From Azoarcus sp. (GTDB taxonomy: Bacteria > Pseudomonadota > Gammaproteobacteria > Burkholderiales > Rhodocyclaceae): DNA of 11,259 bases. The stretch covers positions 1 through 11,259 of the forward strand of contig JAITCV010000099.1 of the NCBI GenBank assembly GCA_031282905.1. Reading direction: 5' to 3'. Both the position numbers and the translations under genes were made by a program. The notes beneath the pieces are model-generated. The model had not been told where the DNA came from. It worked only from the letters and a program-made list of their open reading frames with translations, and made no database searches. Positions 5,165 through 11,259 of this stretch are shown piece by piece (positions within the stretch are counted from its first letter, which is position 1; each line of letters starts with the position of its first letter).

Positions 5165-7297
5165 TCAATCCAGCGTGATCTGCGCCCTGAGCCAGAATGT
5201 GCGCCCGGGTTCATTGACCCGGGTGGTTTGTTCATAGCCCTGGATCATGCTGGTCTCGCCGCTTTTGCTGATGAATTCGGCGTAGGTTTTGTCGAACAGG
5301 TTGTCGATGCCAAAGGCGATGCGGGCGGTTTTGCTCCAGCGGTAACTGCCGTTGAGGGAAAAAACGCCGAAACCACTGGATTTGTCCACATCCTGACCGA
5401 CGATGTTGCCTTCGTTGCGCGCGACGCGGTGCTGACCGGCGACCAGACGCAGGAGCGCGCCGGCAGACCAGGCGCCGCTTTCCCAATCGAGGCCGATGCG
5501 GCCTTCGAGCGGGGGAATCTGGCCGAGGGCGTGGTGATCGCTATCGTTTTCGCCATGGACATAGGCAATGCTCGCCAAACCTTTCCACTGCGGGGAAAAG
5601 CGGTAATTCATCCCGGCCTCGCCTCCCCAGGTCGTCGCGTCGACATTTCTCGCCACGGTGACGCTGCGCGCCGCGCCGCCCATGCCGATGGCGGGTTTGC
5701 GGTATTGGCTCTGGATCAGGATGTAATCGTCTATCTTGCTGTAGAACACCGAGGCGAAACCTTGCAAGGGGCCGTTTTCCCAGGTGAGGCCCAAATCGAG
5801 TTGGGTGGTCTTTTCCGGATTCAGTGTGTCGAATACGGAAAGGCTGGCGTCGTTATTTTGGCCGATGCCTTCCTTGGTGAAGAGTTCCCAGAAATCCGGG
5901 AAGCGTTCACTGTGACCGAGACCGATATGGGCGCTGCCATGATCGGCCAATTCATGCTCGTAACGGACGAAACCGCTGGCCAAGGTTTTTCCGCGTTGGT
6001 GGTTGGCGCTTGGATTGGGGCGATTGTCGGGCATCATCGTGCTGCCGAGGTTGAAACTCTGGCGGCTGTCACGGGCTTTCCACCAGTCGCCGCGCAGACC
6101 GGTGACGATTTGACCGCTATCCGAGATTTGCGCGGAGAGTTCGGCGAACAGGGCTTTGTCCGCGAAACGGGCGTCTTCGACCCGGTGGTTGTTGCGGTAA
6201 TAATTGGCTGAATATTCATCGCCACCGCTGCGTCCGCGATGGACATTGTTTGCCCAATCGCCGCCGACGATCAATTGCAAGGTGTCGGCCGGCGACAGGG
6301 TGAATGCAATCCGCCCGCCCGTGGTTTCACGATCGGGATTGCTCGCCATGGCCATTGCCGACGCGCGGCGCAGGCTGTAGTTGTCCATGAGGTGGTCGAT
6401 GTAGTTGTAATAGACTTGCGCTTCGACCTTGTCGAGCAGATTGCCGATATGCGCTTTCTCGAATTTGAGCGCGTAATTTTCGCGCAGGAATTTGCTGCCA
6501 TCCATGCCGCGGTCGGCATAGGCGGCTTCGCCGTCGCTCTGGATCGCGGACAATTCCAGCCGGGTGTCCTGGTCCGGTGTCCATCCCAAAATGCCCGTGG
6601 TGCTGTGGCGCTGGTAGCGGGAATGTATTTCGCGTCCGTCGCCATCCTGGTAATCGCCGGCGTGGGAGTAGGTTTCGATTCCTTCCGCATAGAAGCGGGC
6701 ATTGCCGCCCTTGATGTCGAAGAAGGCGTCCTGACGGTCGAAGCTGCCGAGAGTCAGCGAACTGTCGAGTTTCCAGCCGGGCTGCTCGAAGCGTTGCCGC
6801 CGATGCTCGAACATGATGACACCGGCCGATGCCGGGCCGTGGATGACGCTTTGCGGACCTTTGAGCAGGGTCACGCGATCATAGGATTCGGGAAAGATAT
6901 AGGCCGTGGGCGGGTCCATGCGTCCGCCGCAGCCGCCGAGGATTTGTTCGCCGTCGAGCAAGATGTTGAGGCGCGAGGCGGCCATGCCGCGAAATACCGG
7001 GTCGCCGTTGGCGCCGCCCTTGCGGATGATGCTTATGCCGGGGATGATTTTCAGCAGGGCCGCGCCATCGGCGGCGGGTAGCGGCTGTTGTGCCGACTTG
7101 GGGTCGAAGCTGACTTCCAGCGGCGCGTCGGTGGATGAGGCGGTGACGACGACCGGGGCGAGCGTCGGCGCGTCCGCAGTTGCGTGCGCGCCGTGGCTTT
7201 CTTGCGCGGGTAGCGTGGCGGAGAAAAAAGCGGACAAGGCCAGCGCGAGTTTCGTGAGCCGCGTCGCGGTATGCGGGCAAAAGGGGAAGACATTCAT
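5165..7297 (-). CDS. oprC: TonB-dependent copper receptor, OprC/NosA type
   Basis: A 710-residue outer-membrane receptor for copper uptake, powered by TonB. The signal peptide is visible (TRLTKLALALSAFFSATLPAQ, cleaved around residue 31). The TonB box/plug start is APVVVTASS (47-55); the plug continues with IPGISIIRKGGANGDPVFRG (85-104) and LNILLDGEQILGG. The signature CGGRMDPPTAYIFPE (123-137) is typical of the OprC subfamily. C123/M127 and H302/M304 (DHLMDNYSLR) correspond to the CxxxM and HxM copper ligands known in Pseudomonas OprC, with nearly the same spacing. The barrel fills the rest and ends in RTFWLRAQITLD, as expected for the last strand. I chose ATG 7297 because the signal peptide begins there and AGGA precedes it by 11 bases; the open frame to 7522 is not protein-like. 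It follows the DUF2946 gene on the same strand. Confidence 0.93.
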   Translation of the reverse strand: MNVFPFCPHTATRLTKLALALSAFFSATLPAQESHGAHATADAPTLAPVVVTASSTDAPLEVSFDPKSAQQPLPAADGAALLKIIPGISIIRKGGANGDPVFRGMAASRLNILLDGEQILGGCGGRMDPPTAYIFPESYDRVTLLKGPQSVIHGPASAGVIMFEHRRQRFEQPGWKLDSSLTLGSFDRQDAFFDIKGGNARFYAEGIETYSHAGDYQDGDGREIHSRYQRHSTTGILGWTPDQDTRLELSAIQSDGEAAYADRGMDGSKFLRENYALKFEKAHIGNLLDKVEAQVYYNYIDHLMDNYSLRRASAMAMASNPDRETTGGRIAFTLSPADTLQLIVGGDWANNVHRGRSGGDEYSANYYRNNHRVEDARFADKALFAELSAQISDSGQIVTGLRGDWWKARDSRQSFNLGSTMMPDNRPNPSANHQRGKTLASGFVRYEHELADHGSAHIGLGHSERFPDFWELFTKEGIGQNNDASLSVFDTLNPEKTTQLDLGLTWENGPLQGFASVFYSKIDDYILIQSQYRKPAIGMGGAARSVTVARNVDATTWGGEAGMNYRFSPQWKGLASIAYVHGENDSDHHALGQIPPLEGRIGLDWESGAWSAGALLRLVAGQHRVARNEGNIVGQDVDKSSGFGVFSLNGSYRWSKTARIAFGIDNLFDKTYAEFISKSGETSMIQGYEQTTRVNEPGRTFWLRAQITLD

Positions 7298-7557
7298 GGC
7301 AATCAATTTCCTGGTAATGAGTCCTGGGCAATGATCATGCACAGGACATGAGCAGACGCGCCTCGGGGGCAATGCCGGGCATATGCTGCTGCAATGGATA
7401 TCGACAGGGCGCGCGCCGCTTCGCACGAGACTGAAAGCGACGTCCGTCCAGTTGTTCCATTTCCAGTTCGTCCATGACTCGATTTCGCCTTGCCGTGCAC
7501 GGCAAGGCTTCGCGTCACGCAATGACCCTGAAATGGAACTGTCGGGTAAAGGGAAAC
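7298..7557. other. Spacer between DUF2946 and copper receptor genes, rich in palindromes
   Basis: These 260 bases hold no convincing gene. The part nearest the DUF2946 stop carries the nested palindrome described separately. A 46-codon minus-strand frame (7335-7475) is present but lacks a ribosome binding site or family likeness. Confidence 0.4.
7454..7539. repeat. Nested inverted repeat with a perfect 22-bp palindrome at its centre
   Basis: The outer arms are GTTCCATTTC (7454-7463) and GAAATGGAAC (7530-7539), perfect 10-base complements. The centre (7487-7508) is a perfect palindrome with half-site GCCTTGCCGTG. Between them is patchy complementarity, and the right side on the opposite strand reads GGTCATTGCGTGACGCGAAG, resembling the REP-like cores elsewhere in the window. 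It lies between the DUF2946 stop and the copper receptor start, with no T-run. Confidence 0.7.
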
Positions 7558-7983
7558 TCAGGAAAGGAGTGCGGGTGGGCCGTGTTTGGGCGCGTGGCGC
7601 AAATCCGGCGCGCTGGGCTGAAGAGCGGCGTCCGCTGCGGGAAGGAAGAGCGCGACGGGTTCAGGGGCCTGGAAAGAGAGCGCCGACGATGAAGGCAGTT
7701 CGATGCCCAGCGCCGCGACGCGGCAGAACGGACAATGCGCGCCGTCTGCTTGCTGCCCGGACGATTCGCCGCCGTCTACGCTTGCCGAAGCGCCGCTGCC
7801 ATGGCAAATCTCCGCAGCGGCAAGGCCATGACTCGTGGCCAGCCATTTTGCCGCGTGTATGCCGCCGATGCCGGAGGCCACCACGTGCAGGCAAATTGCC
7901 AGCATGGACAGCCACGCAAGGCGGCGCAGCCAGCGGCGGGAGATGAAAATGGCAGAGATATTGGCGGAGCGGCGAACGAGCAT
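7558..7983 (-). CDS. DUF2946 family protein, copper-associated
   Basis: A 141-residue small membrane-anchored or exported protein. A basic start (MLVRRS...SRRWLRR) is followed by a hydrophobic stretch (about 22-38, LAWLSMLAICLHVVASG) that acts as anchor or signal. Then comes a His/Cys-rich loop with CHG (60-62), the family's CPFC motif (84-87, HCPFCR) and the GPPA-type ending (HGPPAL). DUF2946 genes are often found beside OprC-type copper receptors and copper metabolism genes, and the receptor gene lies next on the same strand 260 bases away. The Cys/His residues suggest metal binding in the periplasm, but no function is proven for the family. ATG at 7983 has no obvious Shine-Dalgarno; an inverted repeat with a TAATAT centre lies directly upstream, so an almost leaderless mRNA or a slightly later start is possible. 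Confidence 0.8.
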   Translation of the reverse strand: MLVRRSANISAIFISRRWLRRLAWLSMLAICLHVVASGIGGIHAAKWLATSHGLAAAEICHGSGASASVDGGESSGQQADGAHCPFCRVAALGIELPSSSALSFQAPEPVALFLPAADAALQPSAPDLRHAPKHGPPALLS

Positions 7984-7986
7984 CGA

Positions 7987-8004
7987 CGGATGATATTACA
8001 TCCG
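7987..8004 (-). promoter_or_regulatory. Inverted repeat flanking a TAATAT box before the DUF2946 gene
   Basis: CGGATG and CATCCG are perfect 6-base complements separated by 6 bases. On the gene's strand the centre reads TAATAT, close to a -10 box. It lies 3 bases upstream of the assigned ATG. It could be an operator covering the -10 region of a copper-regulated promoter, or a hairpin. No good -35 is seen. Confidence 0.35.
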
Positions 8005-8029
8005 CCCAAATGTTTTCGATGAATTTTTT

Positions 8030-8161
8030 CTATGGGGCAGGGCAATCGCACGCCCAGCAAAAGACTTCTGCGTGAAACACCGGGGTGTTGTTCATGCTCA
8101 GAACATGATGCTTGCCATGCGCGGCGACCGCTTGGGCAAAGATGCGCTGTGTTTCGAGGAC
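8030..8161 (-). pseudogene. C-terminal fragment of an unidentified protein ending CWACDCPAP
   Basis: The minus strand is open for 43 codons from 8161 to the stop at 8030-8032, with codon use rich in G/C at third positions. It encodes VLETQRIFAQAVAAHGKHHV then LSMNNTPVFHAEVFCWACDC and PAP. It reads like genuine protein: an amphipathic start, a His-rich turn and a Cys cluster (C-x2-C-x-C) that might bind metal. No start codon or ribosome binding site precedes it; an in-frame stop lies immediately upstream. The best explanation is the preserved tail of a truncated gene. An internal ATG would give only 22 residues. I do not recognise the family. Confidence 0.35.
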
Positions 8162-8184
8162 CTAAACTAAAAGGGAAAAGAAGA

Positions 8185-8537
8185 TCACCCAGGACTTTCC
8201 ACCTCAAACCCCACCACATTGCGTTTCTTCTTGCTGAATTCCACCCCAATCAGATGAACGGGCTGATTTTGCGAAGGATATTTATCGGCGTACTTCTTCT
8301 CCTTGATCTGTTTCAAGACCTTGCCTTCGGCTTCCAGATGGTCCAATTTCGGCAGGAAGACTTTACGCTCGATGAGCATGTCGACCAGAAAAGTCGGGGT
8401 GCCGGTCTCGAACCAAAAAGGAGGAATTCGCGGCAATCAAAAAGCAGCAGGAGATCGAAAAGGTTATGGACCGCATTACCGCACCAGTTGTAGCCATCGT
8501 ACCAATGACTGTTCAGTCCGATCAACCTTGGGTTTGT
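8185..8537 (-). pseudogene. Decayed AAA-ATPase-like/PD-(D/E)XK nuclease family gene (DUF1703 type)
   Basis: Two adjoining minus-strand frames together match pieces of the AAA-ATPase-like plus PD-(D/E)XK (PDDEXK_9) protein family. The upstream frame gives LIGLNSHWYDGYNWCGNAVH and then NLFDLLLLFDCREF. The next frame gives PPFWFETGTPTFLVDML, the conserved end of the ATPase-like part, so a one-base frameshift occurred near 8425-8435, in a short T-run. After about 20 more residues the protein jumps to VLKQIKEKKYADKY and VHLIGVEFSKKKRNVVGFEVE, the end of the nuclease part. About 130-150 residues that would carry the nuclease active site are missing. The 5' part of the gene is also gone, and the remnant begins immediately after the stop of the receiver-TPR gene. 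Members are usually multi-copy and of uncertain function. No active product is expected. Confidence 0.72.
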
Positions 8538-10199
8538 TCAGTCGGCGCCGCGTTCGAGTGTCGCGGTGCCGTCGGCATGAACGTTGTTGCGTTCGATCAG
8601 GAGGTGCATGAATTGGGCGAGCGCGATGAGACGATCGCTGGCGGGCGCGAGCGCGCGGGTGCGTTCGATCAGGAGGCGCGCCTGACGGGCGAAAGTGTCG
8701 TTCCAGCCCTTGTGTTCGATATGGCGCAAGAGCGCGAGCGCGGCGTTGAAGAGCACGACAGGATGCCCGGGCATCTTGCGTGCGGCGTTCATCATCGCGC
8801 TCAGCGCACCGTCATGGTCGCCCGCGTGGGCGCGTTCGGCGCCGACCGCGACCAGATTGCGCACTTCCGCCTGGATGCGTTGCTCGATCTGCTGCGACAA
8901 CTGGGCCATGCCCCGGATTTGCAGCAGTGAGCGCATGCCGGCCACCGTGCGCTCGTCGCCCGAAGTACGCAGGATGTTGTCGACCAGCTCGGTGCCGATC
9001 TTGCCCAGTTGCTGGTCGAAGCAGGTTTTTATCAGTTCCTGGGCCAGACCGGGCGAGAGCGTGGCGGCTCCCGGGGTCAGTGGGTTGGTGAGTTGGGCCG
9101 CGGCGGTCAGATCGGCGCGCGCGCGGTCGTTGTTTCCGGTGTGGGTATGCAGCATGGCGCTGGCCAACATGCGGCACAGTTCGGCCTTGGGCTGTCCGCC
9201 AAGTTCGCGTTCAAGCGCGTCCAGGGTTTCCTGGGCGGCGTCGAGTTTGTTTTGCGCAAGCTGGGACTGGATCAGGCGGACGTGGTCTTCGGGGTCGCGG
9301 AAGGAAGAACCCGCGCTTTGCTGGAGTACTTCACCGAACGCGGTTTCGGCGGTGGCGATATCGCCCGAGAGCAGGGCCAGTTCGCCCAGGCGGCGTTGGC
9401 GGCCAAGACGCCAGGGTGAATGCCCGGCGGCGGTTTTCAGCACTTCGCATGCCGCCGCGTTTTGGTCGCTATCGGCGCGCACCTGGGCGAGCAGATCGTA
9501 GGCGGCCATGAACTGGTTGTTTTCGGCAATGATCTCGGTGAGCAGGGAATCGGCTTCGGCATATTGTTTTTTCAGCGCCAACGTGCGGGCGAGGCCGAAC
9601 TTGGCCCAGGGACTGCGCAGGCTGGCGAGAATCTCGCGGTAGGTGGTTTCAGCTTCATCGATCTGTCCGACGGTGCAGTGCAGTTCGGCGCGCAGGCGCA
9701 GCAGCTCGATCAGGTAGGAAGAGTGGGCGTTTTCGGCGCGCTTGCAGTAGTCGATGGCCCCCAGCCAGTCGCCGATTGCCATCAACCGCCAGGCCGGCAG
9801 GAGCGCTTCGCGCTTGCCCATGATGTGGTCGAGGCGGCGCTGGAAAAGGCCGGCGACCACTGGAGTGAGGATGTAATCGTCGGGCGCGAGTTCGGCGGCG
9901 CTGACCACCCGTTCGTAATTGCGCTCGCTCGTGATCATCACGAACAAGGTGTCGGGCGGGATGATTTCGTGTTGGCGCAGATCTTCGAGCAGGTGCTGGC
10001 CATCCTGTCCGTCGCCCAGGTCGTAGTCACAGAAAATGATGTCGTAATGCTGCTGGCGCAGGAGGCGTACCGCGCTGGCGGCGGAGATGGCAGACTGGAT
10101 TGCTTCGACCTCGAAGGAAGCAAGCAGGCTGCGCAATTGCAAGCGCCGCGCTGGGGCGCTGGCGACGACGAGAACCTGGAGCGCGGCAAGACGGGTCAT
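8538..10199 (-). CDS. Atypical response regulator: receiver domain plus TPR repeats
   Basis: A 553-residue soluble protein. Residues about 7-127 form a receiver domain: VLVVASAP (9-16), YDIIFCDYDLGDG (52-64) with D58 as likely phosphoacceptor, VMITSE (87-92) with T90, and DDYILTP (107-113). The acidic pair that binds magnesium is replaced by A13-S14, and the conserved lysine by T112, so phosphorylation is doubtful. From about 132 to 330 come helix pairs of TPR type (for example AIDYCKRAENAHSSY, QIDEAETTYREILASL, QYAEADSLLTEIIAENNQ). The remainder is also helical repeat, ending in a TPR-like unit near 470-500. No output enzyme or DNA-binding domain is seen, so it likely acts by protein-protein contact. 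ATG at 10199 starts just before the first receiver strand; AAAGGTG is 17-20 bases upstream, rather far. Upstream codons to 10667 are not protein-like. The gene stands alone, divergent from the plus-strand genes at the right. Confidence 0.85.
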   Translation of the reverse strand: MTRLAALQVLVVASAPARRLQLRSLLASFEVEAIQSAISAASAVRLLRQQHYDIIFCDYDLGDGQDGQHLLEDLRQHEIIPPDTLFVMITSERNYERVVSAAELAPDDYILTPVVAGLFQRRLDHIMGKREALLPAWRLMAIGDWLGAIDYCKRAENAHSSYLIELLRLRAELHCTVGQIDEAETTYREILASLRSPWAKFGLARTLALKKQYAEADSLLTEIIAENNQFMAAYDLLAQVRADSDQNAAACEVLKTAAGHSPWRLGRQRRLGELALLSGDIATAETAFGEVLQQSAGSSFRDPEDHVRLIQSQLAQNKLDAAQETLDALERELGGQPKAELCRMLASAMLHTHTGNNDRARADLTAAAQLTNPLTPGAATLSPGLAQELIKTCFDQQLGKIGTELVDNILRTSGDERTVAGMRSLLQIRGMAQLSQQIEQRIQAEVRNLVAVGAERAHAGDHDGALSAMMNAARKMPGHPVVLFNAALALLRHIEHKGWNDTFARQARLLIERTRALAPASDRLIALAQFMHLLIERNNVHADGTATLERGAD

Positions 10200-10356
10200 G
10201 GTGGAAATGGACGGTGGCACACCTTTGATCAACGGCCCGTTGAGGAGGGGACTAAAGCGACGGGACTCCGCCCGCTGGCGGACGATGATGCGGGTACTTC
10301 GTTCTTCCCGCAAGCGGGGGCAGGGAGATTGTAGCGAGCTTTGTATCTGTCCACTT

Positions 10357-10370
10357 TCATCGCGCGATGA
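10357..10370. repeat. 14-bp perfect palindrome in the divergent intergenic region
   Basis: TCATCGCGCGATGA reads the same on both strands. A further ATGAT/ATCAT pair (10367-10371 and 10381-10385) overlaps its right edge. It lies 158 bases upstream of the receiver-TPR start and 39 bases before the small plus-strand ORF, a reasonable place for an operator. Confidence 0.4.
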
Positions 10371-10408
10371 TTGTCCGGTCATCATGATCTCCACGTAAGG
10401 AGGATGTG

Positions 10409-10738
10409 ATGAAACGAACCGTCGCGCAGGAAAAGGTGAGGAAGTCGACCGCCGCTGCGGTAGGGACAATGCGCCAAGTATGTGCGAGCAGGTCGCCAAG
10501 GCGCTCACCCGCAAAGGTGCGCGGTTTTGGAGAACAGGGCAAACCCGCTGCCGCAATCGCGGCCTTTGATGAAACCAAGCGCCACTTTGGCAAAGACGAT
10601 GCGGCGTGGGGCGCGGGAACTCGGACAATACTTGAGAAAACGTTGATCGATCGACATTTCGATACATTTCGATTTCCGTCTACAATGAGTTCAAGTCTCA
10701 CCCGACCACCAGAATTCCAGCCCCCCCATGTCCAATGA
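10409..10738 (+). CDS. Doubtful small ORF of unknown function
   Basis: The frame encodes 109 residues from ATG 10409, preceded by a very good AAGGAGG (10397-10403) with a 5-base spacer, the main reason to list it. The start (MKRTVAQEKVRKSTAAAVGT) is basic. No family is recognised, and the end overlaps the msrA start by 11 bases. The composition changes along its length: from about 10475 another frame reads more protein-like (CEQVAKALTRKGARFWRTGQ) before a stop, which suggests a frameshifted or decayed gene rather than an intact one. If real, only the N-terminal 20-25 residues can be trusted. Confidence 0.25.
   Translation: MKRTVAQEKVRKSTAAAVGTMRQVCASRSPRRSPAKVRGFGEQGKPAAAIAAFDETKRHFGKDDAAWGAGTRTILEKTLIDRHFDTFRFPSTMSSSLTRPPEFQPPHVQ
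10654..10673. repeat. Tandem 10-bp direct repeat upstream of msrA
   Basis: ACATTTCGAT occurs twice in a row (10654-10663, 10664-10673). A TACAAT that could serve as a -10 box lies just downstream (10681-10686), 41 bases before the msrA ATG. The repeat covers the position of the -35 region, where no consensus hexamer is seen, so it may be a binding site for an activator. This is inference. Confidence 0.35.
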
Positions 10739-11259
10739 AATTACCCCACTGCCAGCCACCGAAACCGCCCTGCTCGGCGGCGGTTGTTTCTGGTGTCTTG
10801 AAGCGGTTTTCAAACGAGTCGATGGCGTCATCGAGATAACGCCGGGTTACGCGGGCGGTCACCTCGACTCGCCCACATATCGGCAAGTGTGTACCAGTGC
10901 GACCGGACATGCGGAAGTCGTGCTCATTCATTTCGATCCCGCACGAATCAGCTATCGGGCCTTGCTCGGTATCTTTTTCGCCATTCACGATCCAACGAGC
11001 CTGGATCGCCAGGGCGACGATATCGGCCCGCAATACCGCTCGATCATCTTCGCACTCGACGAAGCCCAACGCGCCACGGCGCAAGCCGTGATCGACCAAA
11101 TCATCGCCGCGCGCGTCCATTCCTGGCCCATTGTCACCCAAATAGCGCCAGCGGCGACTTTCTGGCCCGCGGAAATCGAACACCACGATTATTACGCGCT
11201 TCATCCTGAACAGCCTTATTGTCAAATCGTGGTCGCGGACAAAGTGAAAAAATTGCTGG
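10728..11259 (+). CDS. msrA: Peptide methionine sulfoxide reductase MsrA (3' end outside window)
   Basis: The gene runs off the right edge after 177 codons, close to its expected full length. It reduces the S-epimer of methionine sulfoxide in proteins, repairing oxidative damage in the cytoplasm, with thioredoxin as reductant. The active-site motif GGGCFWC (17-23) has catalytic C20. Other family blocks seen are GYAGGHLDSPTY, SATGHAEVVLIHFDP, FFAIHDPTSLDRQGDDIGPQ, YRSIIF and EIEHHDYYALHPEQPYCQIV, the last containing C-terminal conserved His/Asp/Tyr and a Cys that may act as resolving residue. The ATG at 10728 follows a run of seven C and has no obvious Shine-Dalgarno, but alternatives inside would cut the family sequence. 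No fused MsrB domain is visible before the edge. Confidence 0.93.
   Translation, partial: MSNEITPLPATETALLGGGCFWCLEAVFKRVDGVIEITPGYAGGHLDSPTYRQVCTSATGHAEVVLIHFDPARISYRALLGIFFAIHDPTSLDRQGDDIGPQYRSIIFALDEAQRATAQAVIDQIIAARVHSWPIVTQIAPAATFWPAEIEHHDYYALHPEQPYCQIVVADKVKKLL

Noticed and set aside
5024..6211. 395-codon plus-strand frame
   Set aside because: It is the complement of the copper receptor gene, which has a signal peptide, family motifs and a full barrel; the plus frame has no recognisable domain.
7335..7475. 46-codon minus-strand ORF beginning MDELEMEQLDGRRF
   Set aside because: No good ribosome binding site, no family likeness, and its start overlaps the nested inverted repeat, which explains part of the sequence.
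7487..7508. Intrinsic terminator after DUF2946
   Set aside because: The palindrome is perfect but no T-run follows on either strand, so a terminator is not supported.
9420..10334. 304-codon plus-strand frame
   Set aside because: Complement of the receiver-TPR gene; its open length follows from the high GC of the opposite strand.

Overview
The window looks like a chromosomal segment of a proteobacterium of moderate-to-high GC, most likely a betaproteobacterium (Nitrosomonadales/Rhodocyclales-like). This is inferred from gene content: an OprC-type copper receptor with a DUF2946 partner, a SprA-family protein, a Mgl-like GTPase/Roadblock cluster and scattered REP-like repeats. No rRNA, tRNA or CRISPR array was seen, and a species cannot be named from the sequence alone.

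Layout. Positions 1-820 hold two decayed IS630-family transposase remnants in the same orientation (C-terminal part of one, then N-terminal part of another). After about 300 bp without a gene comes a compact plus-strand cluster (1129-3305): a protein with a receiver-like fold lacking the phosphoacceptor Asp plus a winged-helix-like segment, a small Ras-like GTPase (P-loop, GTPGQ), and two Roadblock/LC7 proteins. A hairpin with a T-run separates the two Roadblock genes and a strong intrinsic terminator closes the cluster. crcB (fluoride channel) follows at 3674-4066. Four minus-strand genes come next: a SprA-family HExxH protein (4279-4947), a TonB-dependent copper receptor of the OprC/NosA type (5165-7297), a DUF2946 protein (7558-7983) and, after two decayed fragments (an unidentified C-terminal piece at 8030-8161 and a frameshifted, internally deleted PD-(D/E)XK/AAA-ATPase-like gene at 8185-8537), a receiver-TPR protein (8538-10199). 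At the right edge there is a doubtful small ORF (10409-10738), then the start of msrA, which runs off the window.

How the parts fit. The 1129-3305 cluster reads as a self-contained switch: a GTPase with Roadblock-domain partners (known elsewhere as GAP/GEF or scaffold in MglA/MglB and the actinobacterial conservons) and an atypical response-regulator-like protein as putative input or output. This is the most interesting system here. The copper receptor and DUF2946 gene form a likely copper-acquisition pair. The receiver-TPR protein is a second atypical response regulator, lacking the acidic pair and the conserved lysine. Intergenic spaces carry several related inverted repeats resembling dispersed REP-type elements. 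The IS remnants and two broken genes show a locus that has undergone insertion and decay.
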